From an uncultured Verrucomicrobiales bacterium (GTDB lineage: Bacteria; Verrucomicrobiota; Verrucomicrobiia; Verrucomicrobiales; Akkermansiaceae), in the NCBI GenBank assembly GCA_937905985.1, contig CALCWC010000044.1, positions 18,888 through 82,887 of the forward strand: a stretch of DNA of 64,000 nucleotides. The letters run 5' to 3'. The position numbers were made by a program, and so were the translations under genes. The notes below the pieces were generated by a model. It saw nothing but the letters and a program-made list of their open reading frames with translations. It did no database searches and was not told the DNA's origin. Below are positions 46,909 to 60,037 of this stretch, piece after piece (position 1 is the first letter of the stretch; each line of letters starts with the position of its first letter).

Positions 46909-47552
46909 TCCTGCCGCCGGCACGGAGCGTGACCCGCGCAGAGGTGAAGCAGATAGCGAAGGCCTACGTCACGCTGCGCTGGAACGGCGAGCGCCGCATG
47001 CGCATGCACGGCAACGACCCGCAGGGGTTGCGCGTGGATACCCCGGATGCCGCGCACGATGACATGGACTGGCGCTTCTGGTGGACCCTGGGCGGCAACA
47101 TGGGCATGCCCTACAAGTGGGGCGGGTTCGACACGCCCAAGGAGTTCCTGCACCGCCTGCACAACGATGCCACCGTGTACGCCGGCGACTACGCCTCCCC
47201 CACCAAGATAGCCGGGGGCGACGATGCGGTGAGCCGCTATGCGGCGGGTATCGACTGCAGCGGCTTTGTCTCCCGCTGCTGGCGCTTGGAGCGTCCGTAT
47301 TCCACGCGTGAGCTGGCAGCGCTGTGCCGCCCGCTGGGCAGCGTGGACGAGCTGAAGCCGGGGGACATCATGCTGCTGCCTGGCGTGCATGTGTGGCTGT
47401 TCCTGCGCTGGGAGGAAGCGGACCACCGGCACATGGTGATTGTGGAATCCGGCGGCGTGCCGGAATGGAAGTGCGCCTACAAGAGCGTGGACACGCAGCA
47501 TTTCCTGGACGAGGGATACCGCCCCTACCGCTACCGCCGCATCCGCGAGTGA
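46836..47552 (+). CDS. NlpC/P60-like cell-wall hydrolase lipoprotein
   Basis: 238 residues. Lipoprotein signal MRYVLSAAVLLLAGC with Cys-15 as the lipidation site. The NlpC/P60 core has the catalytic Cys in GIDCSGFVSRCW, GDIMLLPGVHVWLF (His) and a downstream Glu/His pair. It probably cleaves peptide bonds in peptidoglycan from the outer-membrane or periplasmic side. The promoter and first codons lie in the island direct repeat, so island excision or integration could alter expression. Confidence 0.8.
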   Translation: MRYVLSAAVLLLAGCSAPPEVAVDILPPARSVTRAEVKQIAKAYVTLRWNGERRMRMHGNDPQGLRVDTPDAAHDDMDWRFWWTLGGNMGMPYKWGGFDTPKEFLHRLHNDATVYAGDYASPTKIAGGDDAVSRYAAGIDCSGFVSRCWRLERPYSTRELAALCRPLGSVDELKPGDIMLLPGVHVWLFLRWEEADHRHMVIVESGGVPEWKCAYKSVDTQHFLDEGYRPYRYRRIRE

Positions 47553-47570
47553 ATACCACCCGCGCAGCAG

Positions 47571-47859
47571 TTGGCGTGTATCCACCCCGCGCGGAGGCGG
47601 GGTTACGTTAATCGTAAGAGCGAAGGGGGACACCCCCAGGGCTGACGCCCTGGGCTGGAAAAGGTTGACGCCGCAGGGCGGCTCAAAATTTGGCACGCTC
47701 CACGTGCAAGAATACTTGCCCCGCGCCGAATGGCGCGCTTGCTTTGAGCCGCCTTGGCGGCGTTCACTTTTTCCAGCCCACGCCGTAAGGCGTGGGGGTA
47801 ACCACGCCCGATATGTCTCGGCACGTAACCCCGCCTTGCGCGGGGTGGATACACGCCAA
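47571..47859. mobile_element. 289-bp non-autonomous REP-type inverted element
   Basis: Outer arms 47571-47608 and 47823-47859 are near-perfect inverses beginning TTGGCGTGTATCCACCCC. Inside, GCTGGAAAA and GGCGGCTCAAA blocks recur inverted, with CAGGGC..GCCCTG, GCCGC..GCGGC and CACGCC..GGCGTG hairpins. Block GGTTACCCC(hairpin)GGCTGG matches the REP style of the RAYT element (GGTTGCCCC(hairpin)GGCTAG). No coding capacity; fills the gap between the lipoprotein gene and rsfS. Confidence 0.75.
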
Positions 47860-47872
47860 AGCTAATCTGCCC

Positions 47873-48210
47873 TCACCATTCCACGCGGTTTTCCTCTTTC
47901 CAAAACTGTTCGAGGTTGTAGAAGTCGCGGACCTCTCCGGCCATGACATGGACCATGACATCGATGTAGTCCAGGACGGACCAGAGGGCGTTGGGTGTGC
48001 GTTCCGCGTAGGTGGGGTTGAGGCCGTGCTGCTCGAAAATATCCTTGTCCACATCCCGCAGGACGGCGCGGAGGTGGGGAACGGAGGTGGCGGTGCAGAC
48101 AATGGCGAAGTCCGTGAGGTTGGAGGAGCCGCGGAGGTCGTACACGGCGATGTCGGAAGCCTTGGCGTTGTCAGCTGCCTTGGCGCATGCGATGGCGAGT
48201 TCTTGGCTGG

Positions 48211-48214
<4 letters not shown>
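47873..48214 (-). CDS. rsfS: Ribosomal silencing factor RsfS
   Basis: 113 residues. Binds L14 and blocks subunit joining during starvation. RsfS motif: KASDIAVYDLRGSSNLTDFA, then ALWSVLDYIDVMVHVMAGEV and RDFYNLEQFW. Overlaps the ftsH stop by 4 bp, so translation is coupled; it is the last gene of the ftsH unit. Confidence 0.93.
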
Positions 48215-50493
<2,279 letters not shown>

Positions 50494-50558
50494 CTTTTGT
50501 TGAGCTTATTCTAGCGCGGTTTTTCCTAACAAGGAATGCCTTTTCCAGACATGCCGCG

Positions 50559-51611
50559 TCATGCATTCATCATCTTGATCAGGTTTTGCCGGAACTCCTT
50601 GAGGTCGGCGAAGTAGTTGGGATACGCCTTTTGCAGGCGCTTGAGGGAATCGGTCTTCACGAGGACGACTTGGCGCAGGGGGTCGCCCTCGCTTCTCTGT
50701 TCCTCGCGTGTGTACACATCATACGCTTCCATGTAGCGGTTCACGGCGAACAGGCGCACCTGCACGGATTTTTCGTGCGTGTCCAGCACCAGCACGGCGA
50801 GAGCCGCCTTGGCCTTGGCGATGTTGGGCAGCAACTTGGAAACGGAGGAGAAGCCTTGGATTTTCTCCAGCACGCCCAGCTCGCGCGCCATCTTGCGGAT
50901 TTGCCCGTGCAGCCCGGCTGCGGTGAGCCCACGGTGGCGCTCCAGCATGGGCTGGCCCTCCATCAGGGCGTAGGCGCTGGACACCAGGGCGAAGAACTCC
51001 AGCCAGCGCGTGTCTCCCTTGCTGGATTTGAAATGCTCGCCCATGAACGCCTCGAACGTCTCCACGGCGGTGGCCCACACGTGTTGCAGCTTGGTGCGGA
51101 ACTGCATCTCCACCTGCAGGCCGTTGTAGTCCGGCATCGGGTGGCTGTAGCGGAACACAATGTGCCGGCCGCGGTAGCCGGAATCCTTGGGCTTGGCCAC
51201 GTAGTCGTCCATGCGGACCATTTGGTGGCGCATGCGGGCCTTGCCCTGGGTGTAGGCGGCGCAGATTTTATCCAGCTCATCCATGTTGGCGGTGATGGTG
51301 CGGATGCCGCCGATATCCTGCATGCGGTTGAGCTGCATGGAGGGGAAGCGCTGCAGCTTCTCCAGGATGGTGGGGAGACGCTTGATGCGCTGGGCCACGA
51401 TGGCCTTGCCGCAACCGAGAGCCTTCAGGCGCTTGCGCAGGGTGGCCTGGAAGGTGTTGAGCGGTGCGTAGTGCAGCAGGCGGTAGTTCATCAGCACGTG
51501 GATGGCGGCCTCGCGCTCCTGAGGCGTGAGGGACTCCGGGTGTTTGAGCCTCTCCCCGGCCTTGCAGACCTGGTTGTTGGAGTACTGGCGTGTTTCAAAG
51601 GGAGGCACCAT
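50559..51611 (-). CDS. RelA/SpoT-domain small alarmone synthetase-like protein
   Basis: 350 residues. RelA/SpoT synthetase motifs are all visible: RMQDIGGIRTITANMDELDK, VAKPKDSGYRGRHIVFRYSH, and VEMQFRTKLQHVWATAVETF. No HD hydrolase, TGS or ACT domain, so it is a standalone synthetase, (p)ppGpp or related nucleotide inferred. A C-terminal ~120-residue extension is of unknown role. Minus strand, between ribBA and ftsH. Confidence 0.85.
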   Translation of the reverse strand: MVPPFETRQYSNNQVCKAGERLKHPESLTPQEREAAIHVLMNYRLLHYAPLNTFQATLRKRLKALGCGKAIVAQRIKRLPTILEKLQRFPSMQLNRMQDIGGIRTITANMDELDKICAAYTQGKARMRHQMVRMDDYVAKPKDSGYRGRHIVFRYSHPMPDYNGLQVEMQFRTKLQHVWATAVETFEAFMGEHFKSSKGDTRWLEFFALVSSAYALMEGQPMLERHRGLTAAGLHGQIRKMARELGVLEKIQGFSSVSKLLPNIAKAKAALAVLVLDTHEKSVQVRLFAVNRYMEAYDVYTREEQRSEGDPLRQVVLVKTDSLKRLQKAYPNYFADLKEFRQNLIKMMNA

Positions 51612-51629
51612 GGCGTGCGGAAGCGGGCG

Positions 51630-52997
51630 TTAAATCATGTGACCCATGCGCTCGCGCTTGGTTTCCAGGTAGCGTGCGTTGTCCTCGTTGGGGGGGATGG
51701 AGATGGGGAGGTGCTCCACCACATCCAGGCCGTGGCCGGAGAGGCCGACGATCTTGCGCGGGTTGTTGGTGAGGAGGCGCAGGTGGCGCACGCCGAGGTC
51801 GTGCAGGATTTGCGCGCCCACGCCGTAGTCGCGCAGGTCCGGGGCGAAACCGAGCTGGATGTTGGCGTCGACGGTATCCAGCCCCTGCTCCTGGAGCTTG
51901 TAGGCGTGGAGCTTGGCGGAGAGGCCGATGCCGCGGCCCTCCTGGCGGAGGTAGAGGATGATGCCGCCTTCCTGCGCCACGCGCTTCATGGCGTGGTGCA
52001 GCTGGTCGCCGCAATCGCAGCGGCGGCTGCCGAAGACATCGCCGGTGAGGCACTCGCTGTGCACGCGGCAGAGCACGGGCTTCTCGGGGTCGATTTCCCC
52101 GTGCACGAGCGCAAGGTGGGTTTGGCCGTCCACCTTGGAGCGGTAGGAATGGCACATGAAATCACCGTACGCGGTGGGGAGTTTCACCACCGCATCGCGC
52201 TCGATGAGCGTTTCCGTGCGCTGGCGGTACTCGATGATTTGCGCGAGCGAGCACGCCTTCAGGGCAAACTTCTTCTGGAAGCTCCCCAGCTCGCCGAGGC
52301 GGGCCATGGTGCCGTCCTCCTTCATGATTTCGCAGCACACACCCACGGGTTGCAGGTTGGCGATGCGCATGAGGTCCACGGTGGCTTCCGTGTGGCCGGC
52401 GCGGCGCAGGACGCCGCCCTCTCGCGCGCGCAGCGGGAAGCTGTGGCCGGGCTGCACGAAATCGGCCAGCGTGGCGGCGGGGTCCGCCAGCTTGATGGTG
52501 GTGATGGAGCGCTCAAAGGCGCTGATGCCGGTGGTGGTGCCCTCCCTGGCGTCCACGCTCACGGTGAAGGCTGTGTGCAGCTTCTCCGTGTTGTGCTGGG
52601 TCTGCATGGGCAGGCCGATGGCGTCCACGCGCTCCGGTGCCATGGGCACGCAGATGAGCCCGCGGGCGTGCGTGGCCATGAAGTTGATGTTCTGCGGCGT
52701 GGCGAACTGGCCCGCGCAGATGAGGTCTGCCTCGTTCTCGCGGCTGGGGTCGTCCGTCACCAGGATGAGCCGGCCGAGCCGCAGCTCCTCCAGCACTTCC
52801 TCCAGCGGGGAGTACAGGATGGGATCCGGCCCGTCCGCCACGGGAACCTCGCCCGCGGGTGCCGCGGGGGCGGCGGGGGCGGGGTCTTCCTTCGGCCGGG
52901 GGGTGGTGTCCTGTCCGCTCACGGCGGCATCACAGCGGTTGATGAAGTCGTTCATGTCGAACGCGCCGTCCTTTGCGGGAAATTCAACGGTGCCCAT
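51630..52997 (-). CDS. ribBA: Bifunctional RibBA riboflavin enzyme
   Basis: 455 residues from ATG 52997 (the longer frame runs into glnS). N-terminal DHBP synthase (VTDDPSRENEADLI, FMATHARGLICVPM, HTEATVDLM) and C-terminal GTP cyclohydrolase II with zinc ligands in CLTGDVFGSRRCDCGDQL and YLRQEGRGIGL. Together they make the two precursors of riboflavin. An N-terminal ~60-residue Ala/Pro-rich extension is unusual. It starts 5 bp after glnS ends, so probably an operon. Confidence 0.95.
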   Translation of the reverse strand: MGTVEFPAKDGAFDMNDFINRCDAAVSGQDTTPRPKEDPAPAAPAAPAGEVPVADGPDPILYSPLEEVLEELRLGRLILVTDDPSRENEADLICAGQFATPQNINFMATHARGLICVPMAPERVDAIGLPMQTQHNTEKLHTAFTVSVDAREGTTTGISAFERSITTIKLADPAATLADFVQPGHSFPLRAREGGVLRRAGHTEATVDLMRIANLQPVGVCCEIMKEDGTMARLGELGSFQKKFALKACSLAQIIEYRQRTETLIERDAVVKLPTAYGDFMCHSYRSKVDGQTHLALVHGEIDPEKPVLCRVHSECLTGDVFGSRRCDCGDQLHHAMKRVAQEGGIILYLRQEGRGIGLSAKLHAYKLQEQGLDTVDANIQLGFAPDLRDYGVGAQILHDLGVRHLRLLTNNPRKIVGLSGHGLDVVEHLPISIPPNEDNARYLETKRERMGHMI

Positions 52998-53002
52998 GGT
53001 GC

Positions 53003-54679
<1,677 letters not shown>

Positions 54680-54741
54680 GCGCGGCATTCTAACCGCCAA
54701 CGCGCGCGCACGCAAGCACAATCCATGTCACGGCGCATATT

Positions 54742-55485
54742 TCAGGGTAGGCGCCAGGGTGCCCTGAGCTTCACGTATTCCGCCCGCGGCAGCAGCACGT
54801 ACACCGGGTTCCTGGAGACGCTCAGGCGGGAGATGATGGCGCGCAGGTTCTGCTCATGCAGGGTGGTGCAGCCCGCGGTGGGGGCGGCTCCGGCATCTCG
54901 CCAGATGTGGAAGAAGATGGAAGAGCCTCCGCCGAGCACCGGGCGGCCGGGCGTTCCCGCCGTGTTGTGGCAGATGAGCATCTTGATGCTGTGCGGGTAG
55001 TCGGTCTGCTTCATCTGCTCATGCAGCTCCCAGGGCGTGGCGGCGGGGTGGTTCAGGCGGATGTAGCGGTTGTAGTATTGCGGCGTGTTGAGGTCCGTCA
55101 CCCACAGGTCGTTGGGGCCCACGTGCACCTCCGGCAGCGCGCGGTCGTGCTTCACGGGGGTCTTGGTGGTGGTCCAGAGGCCGCCGATGGCGAACACGCC
55201 GGCGGGCGAGCGGCCGTCGCCCTCCTTCTTGAGGGTGACACCGCGCGGGTTGGCGTGGATTCCCAGCCCCCAGGCGGTGCCGTTGCGGCCGATGCGTGCG
55301 GGGAAGGGACCCAGCACGCGCACCCATTGGCCGTTGCGGTTCTTTTCCACCAGGGAAACCTGGGCCTGTGAGGAGTTCCAGCCCTCTGTGATGCCAATAA
55401 TGGCCTGTGTGCAGTTTGCGGGAACCTGGGCCTCTGCGGTCAGGCACCCCAGAACCGCCGCCAGCAGTGCAAAAATCTTCTTCAT
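54742..55485 (-). CDS. Exported L,D-transpeptidase-like protein
   Basis: 247 residues from ATG 55485 with signal peptide MKKIFALLAAVLGCLTAEA. The YkuD-like active site is SIFFHIWRDAGAAPTAGCTT, His followed by GC(T) with the nucleophile Cys. Family of L,D-transpeptidases or related cell-wall enzymes (COG3786-like). It likely acts in the periplasm on peptidoglycan or outer-membrane lipoprotein attachment. Confidence 0.72.
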   Translation of the reverse strand: MKKIFALLAAVLGCLTAEAQVPANCTQAIIGITEGWNSSQAQVSLVEKNRNGQWVRVLGPFPARIGRNGTAWGLGIHANPRGVTLKKEGDGRSPAGVFAIGGLWTTTKTPVKHDRALPEVHVGPNDLWVTDLNTPQYYNRYIRLNHPAATPWELHEQMKQTDYPHSIKMLICHNTAGTPGRPVLGGGSSIFFHIWRDAGAAPTAGCTTLHEQNLRAIISRLSVSRNPVYVLLPRAEYVKLRAPWRLP

Positions 55486-55517
55486 GCCCGCCATTCTACC
55501 ACCCCGCGCCCCGCGCG

Positions 55518-55970
55518 TCAAATGCCTGTGGGGACATACTTTGCCACCAGCGGTTCCTGCACGGCGAACATGGCCTCGCGGTCGGCGGGCTCGTAGTCGC
55601 GGTAGCCGTGGAGGTGCACCATGCCGTGCACCATGTAGCGGAAAAGCTCCTCCCGCGGGGAGAGGGCGTGCTCCGTGGCGTAGCGCAGGGCGGTGTCGCA
55701 GCTCACCAGGATTTCTCCGTAGGGGAAGGTGATGGCGTCCGTGGGCGTGGGATCGTTCAGGAATTCGGCATGCACGGCGGCAATCGTCTCGTCGTCCACA
55801 ATGGAAATTTCCACCTCCTGCAGCTCGGAGAGGGTGTGGTCCGGCCCCTGCGGCTGCGCCATCAGCTCCGGCAGCATGCGGTTGAGCGCGGCGGCGTAGG
55901 TCTCCGCCAGCTCATCCGTCACCCACGCGCGCCCGGCGTGGAGGTAGACCTCAATCCGCGGCGTTGTCAT
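55518..55970 (-). CDS. ybeY: Endoribonuclease YbeY
   Basis: 150 residues from ATG 55970. Matures 16S rRNA 3' ends and joins in ribosome quality control. DAITFPYGEILVS and the zinc motif HGMVHLHGYRDYEPADR (HxxxHxxGYxH variant, with Asp at the last ligand position rather than the usual His). Overlaps the tadA stop by 20 bp. Confidence 0.9.
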   Translation of the reverse strand: MTTPRIEVYLHAGRAWVTDELAETYAAALNRMLPELMAQPQGPDHTLSELQEVEISIVDDETIAAVHAEFLNDPTPTDAITFPYGEILVSCDTALRYATEHALSPREELFRYMVHGMVHLHGYRDYEPADREAMFAVQEPLVAKYVPTGI

Positions 55971-56493
55971 CTTGGGTATCGTTGGCGTTTTGGCGTTCCG
56001 CGAGCTTGCGCCTCTTGGCCTCCGCGCGGGCGGCGCGGAAGAAGGACTGGAACTGCTCCAGGCAGGGTTCCGCCAGCACACCGGGCACGCACTCGCACTT
56101 GTGGTTGAGCGGCGGGTTGGAATCCAGCAGGTTGATCCAGCCGCCGCACGCGCCGCCCTTGGGATCCGGTATGCCGAAGACCACGCGCTGCGGGCGGCAA
56201 TGAACCAGCGCGCCCGCGCACATGGGGCAGGGCTCCTTGGTGACGTACACGGTGCAGCCGTCCAGCCGCCAATCGCCCACGGCGGCCTGTGCGGCGGTGA
56301 GGGCCAGCATCTCGGCGTGCGCGGTGGCGTCTTTCAGGGCCTCCACCTGGTTCCAGCCGCGTGCAATCACGCGGCCGTCCTTCACAATCACGCAGCCGCA
56401 CGGCACTTCATTGGCGGCGCGGGCCTTCTCAGCCTCGCGCATGGCAAGCTGCATGAATTGTTCGTCCTCCGTCAAGGGTGGGCAGGGGAGCAT
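55951..56493 (-). CDS. tadA: tRNA adenosine(34) deaminase TadA
   Basis: 180 residues from ATG 56493 (an upstream GTG 56508 is possible). Makes inosine at the wobble base of tRNA-Arg. The deaminase zinc site is THAEMLA and EPCPMCAGALVHCR. C-terminal extension (KRRKLAERQNANDTQ) is basic. Coupled by overlap to ybeY. Confidence 0.92.
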   Translation of the reverse strand: MLPCPPLTEDEQFMQLAMREAEKARAANEVPCGCVIVKDGRVIARGWNQVEALKDATAHAEMLALTAAQAAVGDWRLDGCTVYVTKEPCPMCAGALVHCRPQRVVFGIPDPKGGACGGWINLLDSNPPLNHKCECVPGVLAEPCLEQFQSFFRAARAEAKRRKLAERQNANDTQDDNAAD

Positions 56494-56504
56494 TCCCGCG
56501 TGCC

Positions 56505-57002
56505 TCACTTGAGGGTCACGCGGGGGTCGTTGTCAAGAATCTCCTGCAGCTCCGGCCAGCCCTCCTCGGTCTGGTTCTGGAACATGTGCAGGTAAACGGA
56601 AGCGGCGCCGGCGGGGTTGTTGGCGAACAGCTCGTCCACTGCCACCTTCAGCTGCTCCGCGTCAAGCTTCTCCGGCAGCACATCCACCACGCCGTGGCCG
56701 TTGTGCGCAATGCCGAGCTTCTCAATGAAAGCCACCAGCATGGGCTCGTGCTTGCGGATGAGCCAGACCTGCAGCAGGTGGTCGGAGATGGTTTCCGCGG
56801 GCATCCAGCAGAGCATCTTGCGAAGCCAGGCGAACTGCTCCTCCACGGGCTTCTGCTGCATGTACTGCGGGCGCAGCTTCTTGAGGGCGCTCAGCTCGCG
56901 CAGGGCGGCGCGGTACACGCCGCGCTCCTGGTTGCGCATCCATGTCAGGAACTCGTTCACGGTCTCGTCGTCGGACTTCTGGAAGATGGTGTAGGACTTC
57001 AT
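56505..57002 (-). CDS. Conserved-looking hypothetical protein
   Basis: 165 residues from ATG 57002. Mostly alpha-helical, with no signal peptide, membrane helix or known motif. Notable are LRPQYMQQKPVEEQFAWLRK and the aromatic-rich central part. It sits 11 bp before the tadA start and is probably co-transcribed with tadA and ybeY. I do not recognise the family. Confidence 0.55.
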   Translation of the reverse strand: MKSYTIFQKSDDETVNEFLTWMRNQERGVYRAALRELSALKKLRPQYMQQKPVEEQFAWLRKMLCWMPAETISDHLLQVWLIRKHEPMLVAFIEKLGIAHNGHGVVDVLPEKLDAEQLKVAVDELFANNPAGAASVYLHMFQNQTEEGWPELQEILDNDPRVTLK

Positions 57003-57105
57003 TTTTGCTATCTGTTTGAAAAAAGGTTGCGCGTATTCAACCACACGCACGGGTTTTTGTCCAGCATAAAGACAGGCAGTGCGAAAATACGGCTCGCGCC
57101 CGGGC

Positions 57106-58602
57106 TTACAGTTCCGGGTCCCAGCCGTTCTTCATGAGGTCGTCGTAGAGCTTCTGGGCCTCGTCCTTCATGTCCTGCTTGGCCATGCGGAGGTACATGG
57201 CGGACTCCTTCTCGTCGGCGGTGAGGTTGGTGCCACCCTTGGCGGTGATGTAGGCAAGGTAGACGAGGGCCTCCGGGATGTTGTTGGCCACGGCATCCTG
57301 GAGGGTCTGCTTGGCCCTGTAGGCATCCGCGGGGATGCCGCCCAGCCCCTTGTACTGCACATACGCCATCAGGATGATGGCCCCGGCGCCGCCGGGAACA
57401 CCGCGGTTGGCGGCCTCCAGGATGAGTGGCAGGGCCGCCTTCTCGTCCTTCTGCACGCCCATGCCCTTGAGCAGCATGATGGCCTGCGCGGTGGCGCATA
57501 TCGGGTCGCCGCCCTTGGCTCCCATCTCAAAGCTGCGGTAGGCGCGGTTGTCGTCCTTCTGGAACCCGTACTTGCCGCTGATGTAGGACATGCCGAGGAT
57601 GTAGCGGGCCTCCGAGTTGCCGGACATGGCGGCGAGGCGGATGAGGTGGCGGCCCATCTGGTCGTTGTGGGGGATATCCAGCTCCTTCACGTTCTCGGGG
57701 CGCTGGGGTTCGGTGAGAAGGTTGCCGAGCAGCATGACGGCGCTGGGGCTGTGCATCTTCACGGCCTCCTGGAGCAGCTGGTAGCTTTCCTTGGGCATGG
57801 AGGCGGAGCATGCGGCGGAGAGGGCGTACACGGCCTCCGGGTTGCCGAGCTTGGCGGCCTTCTGCATCCACTCGGACTGGTCGTTGAGGTTTTCCGCCTG
57901 CATGGCGAGGAAGTAGACGACGTGGTGGTTGCCGCGGTCGATTTCGGCCTTGACCTCGGGCTTGTCCTTGGAGTCGAAGCCGTTGAGACGGCCGGTGAGC
58001 TGGAGCCACTTGAAGCGGGGCATGAATTTGCCGTCCTTGCAGGCGGCGAGCATGTCCTTGTGCGCCTGGGCCTCGTCCTTGAAGGTGCCGATGCCGTTCA
58101 TGCGGGCCATGGCCACGTTCAGCAGGGCGGGGGCGTAGCCGGCGTCTGCCGCCTTTTTGAGCAGCGCGAAGGCGTCCTTGCCTTTTTTGCCCTTGATTTC
58201 GTCCTCCGTGATGTAGGCGAGCATCTTGTCGCCGATGTACTGCATGGCGGGAGCGATGCCGTCCTTGGCGGCCTGCTGCATCCAGGCGTCGATGGCGAAT
58301 TCATCGTTGGTGGCGTTGAGGATGGCCTTCATGGCGGGCATGAAGTCGTAGGTGCATTCCTTGGCCTCCAGCTGCAGGCGCTCCTTGAAGGCGGCGTACT
58401 CCTTGGGATGGGCGGCGGGCGAGATATCGGCGGCGGAACCGGGGTCCTTTGTTTCCTGAACGCTCTGCTCCACCTTTGCCTGGGGCAGGGTGGAGGTTTC
58501 AGAGGGCAGCACGTCCTTCAGGGAATTGAGCAGGTCATCCTGCGCATACAGAACGGGGGTGGCGGCGCAAAGGGCTGCCGGTATCAGCACGCTAGTCTTC
58601 AT
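57106..58602 (-). CDS. Exported Sel1-repeat protein
   Basis: 498 residues with signal peptide MKTSVLIPAALCAATPVLYA. Several Sel1-like repeats of about 36 residues are visible (ALLKKAADAGYAPALLNVAM; GNSEARYILGMSYISGKYG; ALPLILEAANRGVPGGAGAI; PEALVYLAYITAKGG). Such solenoids mediate protein interactions, often in the periplasm. Partner unknown. Confidence 0.8.
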   Translation of the reverse strand: MKTSVLIPAALCAATPVLYAQDDLLNSLKDVLPSETSTLPQAKVEQSVQETKDPGSAADISPAAHPKEYAAFKERLQLEAKECTYDFMPAMKAILNATNDEFAIDAWMQQAAKDGIAPAMQYIGDKMLAYITEDEIKGKKGKDAFALLKKAADAGYAPALLNVAMARMNGIGTFKDEAQAHKDMLAACKDGKFMPRFKWLQLTGRLNGFDSKDKPEVKAEIDRGNHHVVYFLAMQAENLNDQSEWMQKAAKLGNPEAVYALSAACSASMPKESYQLLQEAVKMHSPSAVMLLGNLLTEPQRPENVKELDIPHNDQMGRHLIRLAAMSGNSEARYILGMSYISGKYGFQKDDNRAYRSFEMGAKGGDPICATAQAIMLLKGMGVQKDEKAALPLILEAANRGVPGGAGAIILMAYVQYKGLGGIPADAYRAKQTLQDAVANNIPEALVYLAYITAKGGTNLTADEKESAMYLRMAKQDMKDEAQKLYDDLMKNGWDPEL

Positions 58603-58655
58603 GCGCGGCATTGTAGGCTTTTCGCCCCGCCCTGGCAAGCCTGTTCCGTGTCTTT

Positions 58656-59747
58656 TTACAGAAGCCCCACCGCTATCTCGTCCGCCACCAGCCGCCCGCG
58701 CCGCGTGAGCAGGAGCGCGCCGTCCCCGCCGCGGTGCGCCAGGCCCTCCCGCTCCAGCATGGAAACGAATTCCGCATCCTGCGCGCGCAGCATGTCGGCG
58801 GGCAGGCCGGTATCCGTGCGCAGCATGAGCCCCAGCAGTTCCGTGCGCCGCGCCTCCGGGGAAAGTTGCTCCGCCGTGCCGGGCGGCAGCTGCCCCTGCG
58901 CGAGCGCGGCTGTGTACGCGGCGGTGTCGCCCGCGTTTTCATAGCGCGTGCCGTCCACCGTGCCGCAGGCACCCGGCCCCAGGCCGATGTAGTCCCGGCC
59001 CCGCCAGCAGGCGAGGTTGTGCAGGGATTCCCCGCCCGTGCGCGCGTAGTTGGAGATTTCGTAGTGGCGGAAGCCCGCGGCGGTGAGGATGTCCTCCGCC
59101 TGCTCGAAAAGCGCGGCGTCGCGCTCATCGTCCCCGCTGCCGGCGTATTGGGAGTGGAAGGGCGTGCCTTCCTCCAGGGTGAGACTGTAGGCGGAAATGT
59201 GGTCCACGCCCAGCCGCACGGCCTCTCGCAGCGTGTGCTCCCACTCCTGCGCCGTCTGCCCCGGCAGCGCGAACATGAGGTCGATGTTGATGTGCGGCAT
59301 CCCCGCCTCCCGGAGCATCTGCACGCTCTCCTCCACATCGGCGGGCGTGTGCTCGCGCCCCAGCAGGCGCAGAAGGCGCGGCTCGAAACTCTGCACCCCC
59401 AACGATACGCGCGTGATGCCCAAATCCCGCCATTGCCGCACCTTTGCGGGCGTGAACGTGGCCGGGTTGGCCTCAAAGCTCCATTCCTCCACGCGGGAAA
59501 AGTCCGTCACCCCGCGCAGCCCCTCCACCAGGCGCTCCAAGTGCGTGGGGGAGAGCATGCTCGGCGTGCCGCCGCCAAAGTACACCGTGCGCGGCGCAAA
59601 GCCCGCCGGCACCCGCAGCCGCGCCTCTTGCCCCACCGCCCGGACAAACCCGCGCATGTCCGTGCTGCCCGGCGTGTGCTTGAAGAACGCGCAGTACGGG
59701 CAGACCCGGTGGCAGAACGGGATGTGGATGTACAGGGATTCAACCAT
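58656..59747 (-). CDS. hemW: Heme chaperone HemW (radical SAM)
   Basis: 363 residues. Radical SAM Cys motif HIPFCHRVCPYCAFFK (CxxxCxxC), then FGGGTPSML, WSFEANPATF, GVQSFEPRLLRLLGR and DLMFALPGQTAQEW, typical of HemW. It lacks the extra Cys of HemN. Heme transfer to respiratory enzymes is the expected role. Confidence 0.92.
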   Translation of the reverse strand: MVESLYIHIPFCHRVCPYCAFFKHTPGSTDMRGFVRAVGQEARLRVPAGFAPRTVYFGGGTPSMLSPTHLERLVEGLRGVTDFSRVEEWSFEANPATFTPAKVRQWRDLGITRVSLGVQSFEPRLLRLLGREHTPADVEESVQMLREAGMPHINIDLMFALPGQTAQEWEHTLREAVRLGVDHISAYSLTLEEGTPFHSQYAGSGDDERDAALFEQAEDILTAAGFRHYEISNYARTGGESLHNLACWRGRDYIGLGPGACGTVDGTRYENAGDTAAYTAALAQGQLPPGTAEQLSPEARRTELLGLMLRTDTGLPADMLRAQDAEFVSMLEREGLAHRGGDGALLLTRRGRLVADEIAVGLL

Positions 59748-59879
59748 TCTAGGGGGAATTCGGGATTAAGATGAGGATGAGGATGAGGAAATTTCCGGTC
59801 GCGCACGCCCATTTTGCCCCATCGCCCCTGCAAAATCAATGCAAGTTTGCTTTTTTTCTCAAAAAAATAGAAATTTTGC

Positions 59880-59908
59880 TTGCATAATCGCGCGGTTTGT
59901 GTTTTACT
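59880..59908 (+). promoter_or_regulatory. Predicted promoter of tRNA pair
   Basis: TTGCAT (59880-59885), 17-bp spacer, TTTACT (59903-59908), about 18 bp before the first tRNA. Confidence 0.5.
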
Positions 59909-59926
59909 TCCGCCGCACACGGCGTC

Positions 59927-59998
59927 GCCGCTGTAGCTCAGTGGTAGAGCAACGCATTCGTAATGCGTGGGTCGTCAGTTCAAATCTGACCAGCGGCT
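59927..59998 (+). tRNA. tRNA-Thr (CGT)
   Basis: Acceptor GCCGCTG/CAGCGGC, D arm GCTC..GAGC, anticodon stem ACGCA/TGCGT with loop TTCGTAA (anticodon CGT), T arm GTCAG/CTGAC. CCA is not directly encoded after the discriminator. Confidence 0.95.
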
Positions 59999-60037
59999 TC
60001 CACCGCATTGCCATGCGGGTGTGCTTACAGACACAGT

